A stretch of 64,000 bases of DNA from Desulfocucumis sp964643075 (GTDB lineage: Bacteria > Bacillota > Desulfotomaculia > Desulfotomaculales > Desulfocucumaceae): positions 124,001 through 188,000 of the forward strand of contig CAZXQO010000001.1 in NCBI GenBank assembly GCA_964643075.1. Direction: 5' to 3'. The position numbers and the translations under genes are program-made. Below are positions 15,267 to 24,750 of the stretch, piece by piece (positions within the stretch are counted from its first letter, which is position 1; each line of letters begins with the position of its first letter). The notes beneath the pieces were generated by a model. It had not been told where the DNA came from, ran no database searches, and worked only from the letters and a program-made list of their open reading frames with translations.

Positions 15267-16979
15267 TCAGATTTCGTGTGCTTCGTACATTTGCCTTTCC
15301 TGTACCCCGTACTTCAAAATGCTTTTGCATTGCTCTATATAAGCCAATGTAATCTTGTCATGAGGGTTTTCAATTATACATTCCTCAAACAGATGCATTG
15401 CTTCCACTATATTTTTTTGATAATTAGAGCCATTGTCATAGAATATAATACAGGCCTTTTCAAATTTATGCTTAGTTTGTAGTTTTGCCCTTTGAATTTC
15501 CGGGGGGTCTACCTCAAATACTTCGTGTACTGTTACGAATTCCGACTTTCCCTTTACCTTCACCTGGCCAATGGCACGTATATGGTACCTGGAAGGGTCT
15601 TTTAGACTCCTATAAGTCTTATCACTAATCAGTAAATCAGTGCCATAGTATTTATTCAAAACTTCAATACGGGAAGCCAGATTTACAGCATCGCTAATCA
15701 CTGTCCCGTCCATCCGGTTATGTCCACCGACAATACCAAGAATCACCGGTCCGGTGTTTAGACCGATACCCACCCGCAGCGGTTCAAAGCCATCCCCCCA
15801 CCGTTTACGGTTGTATTCTGAGAGGGTAAGCAGCATGGATATGGCCGCCTCCAGGGCATCGTCCGCCCCACTGTGAAAAAGAGCCATAATGGCATCACCT
15901 ATAAATTTGTCTATAAAACCATTATAGGTATTCACAATCGGTTCCATCTGCTTAAGATAGGCGTTAATAAAATGAAAATTATCCTCTGGCGTCATCCTTT
16001 CCGACAAAGACGTAAATGAGCGTATATCCGAAAATAGCACAGTCATCTCCATCAGGGACTGGTCGCCCAGTTGAACGTCGATAATGCTTTCTTTGTTCAG
16101 GTATTGCAGGAATTCATGGGGAACAAACCGGCTGTAGGCAATGTTCAACTCCACCTGCTCCTGCCTGGCCCTTTGCTCTTGCTCCAGCGCCTTTTCCAGG
16201 TTAAAAAATAGCCTGGCATTTTCTATTGCGGCTGCCGATTGAAGGGCCAGAGCCGCCAGGAGTTTTAAATCCCCGGAGGTATAAAAGTCGGGGTGCCGGC
16301 TGCTGACATTGACCACGCCGATTACTTTGTCCTTTATTTTTAAAGGCGCGCACATCAGCGATTTGCTATTATTAGCCCCATGAACATATCTTGAGTCCGC
16401 ATACACATCATTCACTATTTCGGCCACGCCCGAACGGATTACAGTTCCTGCAACCCCTTCCCCGGCCTTTAAATATGTCTTGGGATGATACTCCCGGCCC
16501 AGTGCGGCCATAACTTCAAGCAAGCCGGTCTCTTTACTCATAAGCATCAGCGATATATTATCCGCTTCCACCAGTTTCTTTCCTTCTATGACAACCAACT
16601 GGGCAACCTCTTTGGGGTCCAGGTTGGTGGCAAGCTTTTCCGTAATACTATAGAGCATGGTAATTTCTTTGTATTTCTCCAGCGTTTCACGCCCCAGCGC
16701 CTTTTTCTCCAGTTCTGCGGTCGCCAGGCACGACAGTGCCCGTGCAACGGACAGCGCCCTTTCGCCTCCCAGCACCCAGCCAATAATGTCGTCCCCCAGC
16801 TTTATGGCATGTCTGGACAGGTAACTATCTGCAGAATTGCCGCAAAGAACCCGCCCTTGGGCATCAATCACGGCCACGGCATGATCGGATGCACATGAGG
16901 AATCGCTGATCAAGCAAGATATTTCTTTTTTTTCAATAAGCCGTTTAAGGCTTACCTGAACCGGTTTATTTGCCGTCAT
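15267..16979 (-). CDS. GAF-domain class III adenylate/guanylate cyclase
   Basis: A 570-residue soluble protein. An N-terminal region of about 110 residues has no known domain, a GAF domain spans about 115-260 (NISLMLMSKETGLLEVMAAL; NVSSRHPDFYTSGDLKLLAA), and a class III cyclase domain spans about 310-500. Both metal aspartates are present (TVLFSDIRSFTSLSERM and DKFIGDAIMALFHSGADD), as are the transition-state segment VNLASRIEVLNKYYGTDLLI and a VKVKGK motif. A 70-residue tail follows. It probably makes cAMP under GAF control; the ligand is unknown and substrate choice is not certain by eye. It is the last gene of a signalling operon, about 80 bp after the hydrogenase-like kinase. Confidence 0.88.
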   Translation of the reverse strand: MTANKPVQVSLKRLIEKKEISCLISDSSCASDHAVAVIDAQGRVLCGNSADSYLSRHAIKLGDDIIGWVLGGERALSVARALSCLATAELEKKALGRETLEKYKEITMLYSITEKLATNLDPKEVAQLVVIEGKKLVEADNISLMLMSKETGLLEVMAALGREYHPKTYLKAGEGVAGTVIRSGVAEIVNDVYADSRYVHGANNSKSLMCAPLKIKDKVIGVVNVSSRHPDFYTSGDLKLLAALALQSAAAIENARLFFNLEKALEQEQRARQEQVELNIAYSRFVPHEFLQYLNKESIIDVQLGDQSLMEMTVLFSDIRSFTSLSERMTPEDNFHFINAYLKQMEPIVNTYNGFIDKFIGDAIMALFHSGADDALEAAISMLLTLSEYNRKRWGDGFEPLRVGIGLNTGPVILGIVGGHNRMDGTVISDAVNLASRIEVLNKYYGTDLLISDKTYRSLKDPSRYHIRAIGQVKVKGKSEFVTVHEVFEVDPPEIQRAKLQTKHKFEKACIIFYDNGSNYQKNIVEAMHLFEECIIENPHDKITLAYIEQCKSILKYGVQERQMYEAHEI

Positions 16980-17059
16980 AACAACCCACTCCCAGGTCCA
17001 ATCGGACAGTTAGCCCTGTCATTCACTTATTCCCCAAACCTTCTCTGCTATCACGTTTT

Positions 17060-19915
17060 CTAATGCTCCCCCAGCATAATGAATACAACATTATTAAGCC
17101 CTTTTTCATAGCACAGAGTTTTAACCAAATTGGCTTTTTCGGAACACAATGTATCTATAATGATCATATCCGGTTGCTCAGACAATGCTCTTTTTATGCA
17201 TTCTGTGCCCTTATTGGCCTCAACCACAGTATATCCCCGGGTCTCCAGGGCATCTGATATGGTTTTAAAAGTCGACCTGTCTTCATCAACCACCAAAACC
17301 TTTTTCCTGGAACTGCCTTTAGATAATAGCACACCTATTTCGTCAAGCAAATAATCCGTATTATATGGCTTAGTGAAATATCGGTCGGCACCGATGCGGT
17401 AACCCCTGTCCTTGTCCTCCAGCACAGATAGAATAACCACCGGTATATCAGCGGTTTGAGGATTATTTTTCAGGACCGCCGCCGTGTCGAACCCGCTCAT
17501 GCCAGGCATCATAACATCCAGAATAATCAAGTCCGGCCTTTCTTTTTCAACCTGGCTGATGGCCTCCATGCCGTCTTTGGCTTCCCTTATATTATAACCA
17601 ACTGCTTCAAGCTCCTGCCTCAGAAGATTTCTGATGCCTGCATCATCATCCACCAGCAGAATTTCTTTACCGCTCCAGCTTAGGCCGGATGTTCCCTCTT
17701 TCGCGCAACCTTGCAGCTGTTTGACCAGGGAATCCAGATCAATTGATTTAGCGGGTTCAGTTCCTGGTTCTTTGAACACAGGAAGGGTAAATGAGAAGGT
17801 GCTGCCCTGGCCGGGCTTGCTATGCACCCATATCCTGCCGCCATGCTGCTCAACGATCTGTTTGCAAATCGGTAGCCCTAGGCCTGTACCCTTGGGCTTG
17901 TCGGTAAGAGTATCCCCAATTTGTTTAAACTTTTCAAAAACTTTATCTTGATCTTCCCTGGCTATCCCAATACCCGTATCAATCACACTGACTTTAACAT
18001 CGTTGCCAACAACAACTGCCCGGCATGTCACGGAACCCTGGGTGGTAAATTTCACAGCATTGGAAATAAGGTTAATTATGGTTTGGATCAGCCTGTCCCT
18101 GTCACCCGGCACTCTGGGCAGATCCTGCTGAATTTCCTTGTTCAGGACCAATCCTCTTTGTTCAAACAAGGAAGTGGTGGCTGCAGCGGCCCTATCAATA
18201 ATTTCTTCCACGGATAACGGTTCCATTTCCCACTCCACTCTACCCGCTTCCATCTTCGCCAGATCAAGCACATCATTGATGAGGGTAGTCAGCCTTTCTC
18301 CCTCTGATATAATGATGTCCAGATTATCTTTCACCTGCCTGACTGTCCTATCAACTTTTTTGTCGCCGGCATTTACCAGGGGGAATACAACATCTCCAAG
18401 TCTCTTCTTAATAATCTTGGCAAAACCGAGCACAGAGGTCAGTGGTGTCCTTAATTCATGGGAGACTGTAGACATAAATTCCGTTTTCATCTTGTCGAGC
18501 TCACGAAGCCTTAAATTTTCATCGCTGGACAGTTTTGCCTCTTGTTTCATGTGAATGATACATCCGCCCAGCACATTTTCACCATTATGCACCGCCGTAG
18601 CCCGCTCCCGGCATGTCAGATAGCCACAGGCACCACAGTTAAGCTCATCATCGGGGGAAAATTTGCCATCGCTTTCCAGAATAAATTTCAGTTCTGCTTC
18701 ATTAGGCATTTTTCTTTCATAATGCTTATTGTTCCATGTCCTGATGAATTTATTGTTTTTAATCAGTTCGTCCACAATCTCCAGCCATTTTTCAAACTCT
18801 GGAGCCTGCACTGTATTCTTAACGAGTATTGCATAGCCTTTATACTTTTGCTCATTTTCCATTGTTCTTCTGAACCTTTGCTGAGTATACTCCGAGATAA
18901 TCCTTCTGTTTTCCAGTAGGTCGCTGTCGGTGCCCAGGAATTTACCCAAAACGCAACCTTCGCAGTATAACAGATCGATTAACAGGGGATACCCGGCCAA
19001 TGTGCCATGATCATTTTTTTTCTGAGCCATCCTTTTTAAAAAACCGGTGCTCCTGTCTTCCCCTTCCAGAATTATGTAATCATTGCCTATAGGGTTGTAT
19101 TCAGCCGAATCTGAAAACTGTTCCAGTGTTTTAGTCAAACCTCCTGATATGGGAAAGCCTGCGCCGTAAAAAGCCTGGATGCCGTCAAATTCAGACTCTT
19201 CAAGCTCTGAGGGAATAATTCCCTTGCCGTCTATAAAATTAACAAGTTCCTCAAAAGTCAAATCTTCATCATACAGGCCAAGATCTCTATCCAGCAATTC
19301 TGATTTTTTGGCCACGCAGGGGTTAGCGCCAACAATGGCGATTTCTCCATCATTCCAGTACTTGGCCAGAACGGCCTGGGTGGCCATGGGGCTTAAAATC
19401 GGAGCAAATTCATCAATTAGTGAAGGCGCATGCTTTTCAACGAAATTCATCAGTGCCGGGCACGGGCTGGCAATGACATGCGTATTCTCCCGGCCTTTAT
19501 CCCTGATTAATCCGGCTATATAATCCACATAAACCTTCGTAACCACATCGGCCCCAAAGCTGGACTCATAAACAAGGCTGAACCCTACTTTTCTTAGCGC
19601 TGCACAAAATTGTCCGGGTGTGCAGGCATATTTTTTTTTCGCCACGATAACATAAGAAGGGGCTAATATTACTGCAGTCTTTCTATGCTGCACCATCTGC
19701 CCTACATTTTCGACACCACTACTGTATTGTTTGGCCCTTTTACTGCAATGAATCACACATAAACCGCAGTTGAGGCAGCTTTCTTCAATAATTTCCGCTT
19801 TTCCATCCACTATACTGATAGACTTGGTCTGGCATACCCTAAGGCAAGCGGAACAAGACTCACACTTATTCTTGTCCGTATAAACAACACCATTCAACAC
19901 AACATTTGCCCCCAA
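17060..19915 (-). CDS. Hydrogenase-like Fe-S sensor fused to histidine kinase and two receivers
   Basis: A 951-residue soluble hybrid. Residues 10-60 are a 2[4Fe-4S] ferredoxin (CESCSACLRVC, CLNCGLCVIHC). Residues about 75-370 are an [FeFe]-hydrogenase large-subunit-like domain with degenerate H-cluster motifs: ASPCPAL for TSCCPAW, GANPCVAKKSE for MPCxxKxxE, and CEGCVLGKF for the last cysteine motif. About 425-460 is a CGACGYLTC Fe-S domain. HisKA (STVSHELRTPLTS, about 505) and HATPase follow, then an intact receiver (LILDVMMPGMSG) and a second receiver that keeps D but lacks the usual lysine. Loss of H-cluster cysteines argues for redox or H2-type sensing, not catalysis. The TTG at 19915 has a weak ribosome site; a GTG five codons later, after GGGGG, is an alternative. 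It lies 14 bp after the receiver-only gene. Confidence 0.88.
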   Translation of the reverse strand: MGANVVLNGVVYTDKNKCESCSACLRVCQTKSISIVDGKAEIIEESCLNCGLCVIHCSKRAKQYSSGVENVGQMVQHRKTAVILAPSYVIVAKKKYACTPGQFCAALRKVGFSLVYESSFGADVVTKVYVDYIAGLIRDKGRENTHVIASPCPALMNFVEKHAPSLIDEFAPILSPMATQAVLAKYWNDGEIAIVGANPCVAKKSELLDRDLGLYDEDLTFEELVNFIDGKGIIPSELEESEFDGIQAFYGAGFPISGGLTKTLEQFSDSAEYNPIGNDYIILEGEDRSTGFLKRMAQKKNDHGTLAGYPLLIDLLYCEGCVLGKFLGTDSDLLENRRIISEYTQQRFRRTMENEQKYKGYAILVKNTVQAPEFEKWLEIVDELIKNNKFIRTWNNKHYERKMPNEAELKFILESDGKFSPDDELNCGACGYLTCRERATAVHNGENVLGGCIIHMKQEAKLSSDENLRLRELDKMKTEFMSTVSHELRTPLTSVLGFAKIIKKRLGDVVFPLVNAGDKKVDRTVRQVKDNLDIIISEGERLTTLINDVLDLAKMEAGRVEWEMEPLSVEEIIDRAAAATTSLFEQRGLVLNKEIQQDLPRVPGDRDRLIQTIINLISNAVKFTTQGSVTCRAVVVGNDVKVSVIDTGIGIAREDQDKVFEKFKQIGDTLTDKPKGTGLGLPICKQIVEQHGGRIWVHSKPGQGSTFSFTLPVFKEPGTEPAKSIDLDSLVKQLQGCAKEGTSGLSWSGKEILLVDDDAGIRNLLRQELEAVGYNIREAKDGMEAISQVEKERPDLIILDVMMPGMSGFDTAAVLKNNPQTADIPVVILSVLEDKDRGYRIGADRYFTKPYNTDYLLDEIGVLLSKGSSRKKVLVVDEDRSTFKTISDALETRGYTVVEANKGTECIKRALSEQPDMIIIDTLCSEKANLVKTLCYEKGLNNVVFIMLGEH

Positions 19916-19929
19916 TTAAAATATAGAAT

Positions 19930-20304
19930 TCAAATTCCTAAAATTTCCCTTGCTTTTTCCAGCAAATCGTCGGGATTAAAAGGCTTTGTCATATAGGTGT
20001 CGACTCCTGATTCCATTCCCTTTATTTTATCGAATTCCTGCCCCTTCGCCGTTAGCATTATGATATATACTTCTTTTAGTTCCATATCCTGCTTTACTAT
20101 TCTACACACCTCGAAGCCGTTCATTTTGGGCATCATCACATCAAGAAAAACAAGCTGGGGCTTTTCTTCCCTGATTATCTCCAGGGCATCCTCGCCATTT
20201 TCGGCGACAAAAAAATCAACCCCTTCATCTTCCAGTTCCTCAAGGGTTTGCTCCAAAAGGATCCTTATATGTGTCTCGTCATCCACTATCAATATTTTTG
20301 GCAT
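19930..20304 (-). CDS. Single-domain response regulator (receiver only)
   Basis: A 124-residue CheY-like receiver. It starts MPKILIVDDETHIRILLEQT, the phosphoacceptor is in PQLVFLDVMMPKMNGFEVCR, and the conserved lysine is in YMTKPFNPDDLLEKA. There is no output domain, so it should act by phosphotransfer or protein contact. I prefer the ATG at 20304, preceded by GGGAGG, over a GTG 14 codons upstream that has no ribosome site. It sits between two kinases in the operon, which suggests it relays between them or from the 7TM kinase. Confidence 0.88.
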   Translation of the reverse strand: MPKILIVDDETHIRILLEQTLEELEDEGVDFFVAENGEDALEIIREEKPQLVFLDVMMPKMNGFEVCRIVKQDMELKEVYIIMLTAKGQEFDKIKGMESGVDTYMTKPFNPDDLLEKAREILGI

Positions 20305-20423
20305 TTCGTCCAGGCCTCCCTTTCTAAGGTTTTTATCCCTCCCCACGGCTTTCAGATGTTATTCCCCGGATAACATTTCTCCGGGCACTAACCACAGGGG
20401 TCTTGAAGTGTTTAACCAGCTCT

Positions 20424-22307
20424 TCACTTAATTGTATTAACCATACTCTTTATCTCTGCGTTTACAGGAAGGGTAAATGAAAATTTGCTCCCCTTTCCCG
20501 GTTCGCTTTCCACCCAGATCCGCCCGCCATGATGTTCCACTATTTGCTTGCATATGGACAAGCCAAGACCGGTTCCCTGGGGTTTGTCAGTGAGGGTATC
20601 CCCCACCTGCTTAAATTTTTCAAATACAACATCCTGTTCCCCCGCAGTTATCCCTGTGCCCGTATCAATCACACTAACGGTCAGTTCAATCCCCTTGGAC
20701 CCCGCCATGCAGGTTACGGTTCCTTGAGCGGTAAATTTAACAGCATTAGAAATCAGGTTAATAATTACCTGAATCAGCCTATCCCTGTCTCCGGATATTT
20801 CAGGCAACCCCTCCTGAATGTCCTTGACCAGCTTCAGTTTTTTTTGCTCAAAAAGGGACGCAGTGGCAGCAATCGCCTTTTCAATGCATTCTGCCGGCTG
20901 AATCAGTTCCATTTTCCACTCTATTTTTCCGGCATCCATCTTAGCTATGTCGAGAACATTGTTTATAAGCGCGGTTAATCTCTTGCTTTCCGCGATAATG
21001 ATATGGATATTGTCTTTAACCTGTCTGGCGGCTTTCTCAGCCTTTTTGTCAGCACATTCAATCCGTGGTAAGATGACCTCATCAAACCTCTTACTGATAA
21101 TCCTGGCAAAACCCAAAATCGATGTCAGGGGCGTTCTGAGTTCGTGAGATACTGTGGATAAGAAATCGGTCTTGAGCTTATCCAACTCCTTCAGCTTTTC
21201 ATAGGACTGCAGCAATTCCTCTTCAACTTTCTTACGTTCGTCTATTTCCATTTGTAATTGTCTGGTCTGCCTTAAATCCTGGGCGACAATTACAAATCCA
21301 ACCACATCACCTTCCCTGTCTTTTATCAGCGTGGCAGAAATATTAACAGGAATATTAACGTCAGCACTTGTTTTACAATGCATTTCACAGCAGAAGCGGG
21401 AGTGTGGCCCTGCATACATTTTTAGAATTTTTTCTTCAACGATATTTTTCTCCAGAAAAAGCATACTCACCGGCCTGTCAACCAGTTCGTCCTCTTTATA
21501 TTCGAGCAGTTCAGCGACCCGATGGTTAACCCTGGCTATTTTTCCCCGGGGAGTGACCAGAAACAGTAAATCCATAATATTTGAAATAATTTCATCGGTA
21601 GCAATCCTCGGGGCGATTTCCAACTGTCTGTATTTTGAAATGGCGTACCACATACCCGGCGCCCAGATTAATCCCATGAGCGACGGAATCCTGGGGACAG
21701 TACTGCTACCCATGGCCGGCAGCAGGGTTTGATCAATAAAAAGCGCAATAATACCAGCAACCAGCGATGTAGTAATAATCCGGTCCTGCTTCTTTTCCCT
21801 TTTGATTGTTGAATGTTTCCCCCATCTTGTAATCATCAGGACGGTAAAGATAAGATAACCCATATAATAAACGGTAAACACAGTGTTCCAGGTTGATCCC
21901 ACAGGATCTACCAAATCCCATCCGTAATTTCTCATGATAAAATCGCTGGCCACCAGTAAACTGGTCACGGACCTGAATGTAAATATGGTGCCCGGCAGGT
22001 AAATAAGCGGGTATATCCACCATTTGTTCAATATGTGGTTTTTTCCGGTTAGAATCAGGGCGAAATGTAAAACAATCCCACTGACCAGGCACCAGCCTGG
22101 TGAAGACAGCTTATGCCAGAATTCAGCAGACTCTTTGTACTGTGCTGCTACAGAAAAGGTAATACAGAAGGCCCATAGGGCCATGGCAAGGCAAAAACAA
22201 AAGAAAATCCTGTGCAGCCGCGAGCGGGTATCCATTATCAAAGCATAAAAGCCCAGGCACATATATATAACAAAAGCGACAAAAGTCGAAAGCGTGTATA
22301 AATTCAT
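20424..22307 (-). CDS. Membrane histidine kinase with 7TM and PAS sensor domains
   Basis: About 627 residues. The N-terminal 215 residues form a seven-helix HisKA_7TM-type input domain (starting NLYTLSTFVAFVIYMCLGFY). Then come a PAS domain (MDLLFLVTPRGKIARVNHRV to FVIVAQDLRQT), a short coiled coil, HisKA with the phospho-histidine in LSTVSHELRTPLTSILGFAR, and a HATPase domain ending with GTGLGLSICKQIVEHHGGRI. The kinase core is closely similar to that of the hydrogenase-like hybrid downstream, so one probably arose from the other by duplication. The frame is open to a TTG at 22394, but the 7TM domain begins at the ATG at 22307, which follows AAAGGGTGAC. It is the first gene of the signalling operon. 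Confidence 0.87.
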   Translation of the reverse strand: MNLYTLSTFVAFVIYMCLGFYALIMDTRSRLHRIFFCFCLAMALWAFCITFSVAAQYKESAEFWHKLSSPGWCLVSGIVLHFALILTGKNHILNKWWIYPLIYLPGTIFTFRSVTSLLVASDFIMRNYGWDLVDPVGSTWNTVFTVYYMGYLIFTVLMITRWGKHSTIKREKKQDRIITTSLVAGIIALFIDQTLLPAMGSSTVPRIPSLMGLIWAPGMWYAISKYRQLEIAPRIATDEIISNIMDLLFLVTPRGKIARVNHRVAELLEYKEDELVDRPVSMLFLEKNIVEEKILKMYAGPHSRFCCEMHCKTSADVNIPVNISATLIKDREGDVVGFVIVAQDLRQTRQLQMEIDERKKVEEELLQSYEKLKELDKLKTDFLSTVSHELRTPLTSILGFARIISKRFDEVILPRIECADKKAEKAARQVKDNIHIIIAESKRLTALINNVLDIAKMDAGKIEWKMELIQPAECIEKAIAATASLFEQKKLKLVKDIQEGLPEISGDRDRLIQVIINLISNAVKFTAQGTVTCMAGSKGIELTVSVIDTGTGITAGEQDVVFEKFKQVGDTLTDKPQGTGLGLSICKQIVEHHGGRIWVESEPGKGSKFSFTLPVNAEIKSMVNTIK

Positions 22308-22655
22308 AATGTCAGTCACCCTTTCGTCCCATAGCAACATATGGAGGGTTCTTTGCTGGAAATTTAAAGCAGTTTTCAAATACTGTTTTTGCAAAATTTA
22401 ATAAATTCTTTCCGGTTACCTGTAATTACCCAAAATCCGCATGATTTTTTTGTAGTAACCCATGGGATTGACAGGCTTCATATTTTGCATTTCCAACATT
22501 AGATGCTCTTCTTTTCCGGCCCATGCAACTTATCTTTTAATTTTAAATTACTTACAATGAATTTAAATCAGTCAAAAGTACTAAATGTTCGTAAAAATGA
22601 TATTTTCTATTTTTTTTCGTCAAAAACAACCACTGTGACACTGACCACTACTATC
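22308..22655. other. Intergenic region, nothing recognised
   Basis: An AT-rich gap between the kinase promoter side and the end of the ABC-F gene. I see no gene, strong hairpin or repeat. It presumably holds the promoter of the signalling operon. Confidence 0.5.
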
Positions 22656-24560
22656 CTATTTCCCTTTTGCGATTTTTTCAGCCAGTTCATTAAGGTAAAC
22701 CCATCTATCCATTTTTTCTTTTAGCCGTTGCTCCATCTCATCTTTTTCAATCAACAATTGCTGCAATAGAATATAATCGGCATAGGCCTCACTGATTTTA
22801 TTGTCTAACTGCTGTATCTCATTTTCAATCTCGGCAATTTCATCATCTATTTCTGCATATTCCTTCTGTTCATTGAAAGAAAACTTTAAAGCCCTTTCCT
22901 TCTTTTTTTCCGTAACTAACTTATCCAATCTTTTCACAACAGCATCTTTGACTTTATCAGAAACAGTATTATCTGGGCTTTCACCACTGCTTTTTTCTCT
23001 ATAATCAGAATAATTCCCAGGATAATGTGCAATTTCTCCTTTTCCTTTAAAGGCAAATATCTTTTCTGCCATTCTGTCTAAGAAGTATCTATCATGGGAA
23101 ACAGCAATAACTGCTCCTTTGAAGTCTTCAAAATAATCCTCTAATATGGTAAGCGTTTCTATATCCAGATCATTGGTTGGTTCATCCAGGAGAAGTATAT
23201 TAGGTGCTTCCATAAGTACTTTGAGCAGACTTAACCTTCTTTTCTCTCCTCCTGAAAGGTTAGCTATAAGAGTCCACTGCAGAGCAGGAGGAAATAAAAA
23301 TCTCTCCAGCATCTGTGCTGCACTTATTTTATACCCCTCTGCCGTAGTTAAATATTCTGCTGTTTCTTTTATATATTCTATAACTCGTGAGCCACCATCT
23401 ATATGCCGGGTTTCCTGGGAGTATAATCCAACCTTTACCGTTTCCCCTACTTCCACCTTTCCACTATCAGGTTCAAGCCTGCCGCACATTATATTTAAAA
23501 GGGTCGATTTGCCGCTTCCATTTGGCCCCACTATACCAACCCTGTCATTTCTTAACAAAATATAGTTAAAATCATCTATTAACTTGGTTCCATTGAATGA
23601 TTTTCCAATATGCTCCAATTCAATTGTCTTTTTGCCAAGACGACTGGATGCCACTGAAACTTGTAACTTTTCATCCATTTCAACTCCAGTCTGTTCACAT
23701 AACTTGTCGTAACGGTCTATTCTGGCCTTTTGTTTAGTTGTTCTGGCTTTAGCACCCTTTTTAATCCAGGCCAGCTCTTTCCTGAGTAACCTCTGCCTTT
23801 TTTTCTCACTGGCTGCCTCTATCTCTTCCCTTTCAAGCTTTTTTTCTAAAAAATAACTGTAATTGCCATGGTATAAATAAAGACCTCCCCTATCCAGTTC
23901 AATAATCTGATTTGCCACCCGGTCCAAAAAGTATCTGTCATGGGTAACCATAAGCAGGGAGCCTTTTCTTTTGTTAAGATATTGCTCCAGCCAGTCGATA
24001 GTTTCATTGTCAAGCTGGTTTGTGGGTTCATCTAAGATTAGTAAATCTGCAGGGTTTACCAGTGCGGTTGCTAAAGCTATCTTCTTTTTCTCCCCCCCGG
24101 ACAGGGTGCCTATTTTTGCTGTAAAATCTGAAATGCCTAGCTTTGTCAGTATGGACCTTGCTTCACTGTCTAAACTCCATGCATTCATTGCATCCATGTC
24201 ATGGGTCAGCTTTAAAATTTCCTCGTTTAAAGTGTCCCGGTTCTGAATAGCTTCTTCATAGTCCCTTATTAACTTCATAATAGCGGAGTTTCCATAAAAA
24301 ACTTGCTCCAGAACCGTTGCCTCAGTATCGAAATCAGGGTTCTGGGAAAGGTATTCTGTTCTGACCGAGTTTCCTCCAACTACCTTTCCCTCATCTGCTT
24401 GTTCCACACCTGCGATAATTTTTAACAGTGTGGTTTTACCGGTGCCATTAATACCTATTACTCCTATTTTATCCCCTTCATTTATGCCAAAAGTTATTTT
24501 ACTCAGCAATTTCTTTTCAGTATAGCTTTTTGAAATATTCTCCACAGTTAATAGATTCAT
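22656..24560 (-). CDS. ABC-F family ATPase (Uup/EttA-like translation factor)
   Basis: A 634-residue soluble protein with two ABC domains and no membrane segment. First Walker A GINGTGKTTLLK (about residue 37), signature LSGGEKKKIALA and Walker B LLILDEPTNQLD; second Walker A GPNGSGKSTLLN, signature LSGGEKRRLSLL and Walker B ILLLDEPTNDLD. A basic linker (LAWIKKGAKARTTKQKARI) joins them, and a C-terminal coiled coil (about 540-630) resembles that of Uup. ABC-F proteins act on ribosomes; some give resistance to ribosome-targeting antibiotics, but nothing here shows which role applies. ATG with AAGGGAGC upstream. It has lower GC than its neighbours. Confidence 0.88.
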   Translation of the reverse strand: MNLLTVENISKSYTEKKLLSKITFGINEGDKIGVIGINGTGKTTLLKIIAGVEQADEGKVVGGNSVRTEYLSQNPDFDTEATVLEQVFYGNSAIMKLIRDYEEAIQNRDTLNEEILKLTHDMDAMNAWSLDSEARSILTKLGISDFTAKIGTLSGGEKKKIALATALVNPADLLILDEPTNQLDNETIDWLEQYLNKRKGSLLMVTHDRYFLDRVANQIIELDRGGLYLYHGNYSYFLEKKLEREEIEAASEKKRQRLLRKELAWIKKGAKARTTKQKARIDRYDKLCEQTGVEMDEKLQVSVASSRLGKKTIELEHIGKSFNGTKLIDDFNYILLRNDRVGIVGPNGSGKSTLLNIMCGRLEPDSGKVEVGETVKVGLYSQETRHIDGGSRVIEYIKETAEYLTTAEGYKISAAQMLERFLFPPALQWTLIANLSGGEKRRLSLLKVLMEAPNILLLDEPTNDLDIETLTILEDYFEDFKGAVIAVSHDRYFLDRMAEKIFAFKGKGEIAHYPGNYSDYREKSSGESPDNTVSDKVKDAVVKRLDKLVTEKKKERALKFSFNEQKEYAEIDDEIAEIENEIQQLDNKISEAYADYILLQQLLIEKDEMEQRLKEKMDRWVYLNELAEKIAKGK

Positions 24561-24750
24561 TTTGCTCCCTTTCTATATCGTTAATTAAGAAAATGAATAG
24601 CATATAAGCACATTATATCAAAAAAATATAATGCTGCCTTAGAAAACGAGGAGTGGATTCGATCCCGCGAATCCGCTGCTAACATCCAACATATTCTGAG
24701 TTCTGTGGAGTGCTTGCCAGGTATTCTCAAACTGTGGAATTAATAAACTG

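Noticed and set aside
17060..19915. Catalytic [FeFe] hydrogenase
   Set aside because: The H-cluster motifs lack expected cysteines and a kinase follows directly, so a sensor is the better call.
24655..24680. GGATTCG...CGAATCC hairpin as a tRNA fragment or terminator
   Set aside because: The 7-bp stem has no T run and no tRNA context. It may be a weak structure after the ablB region.
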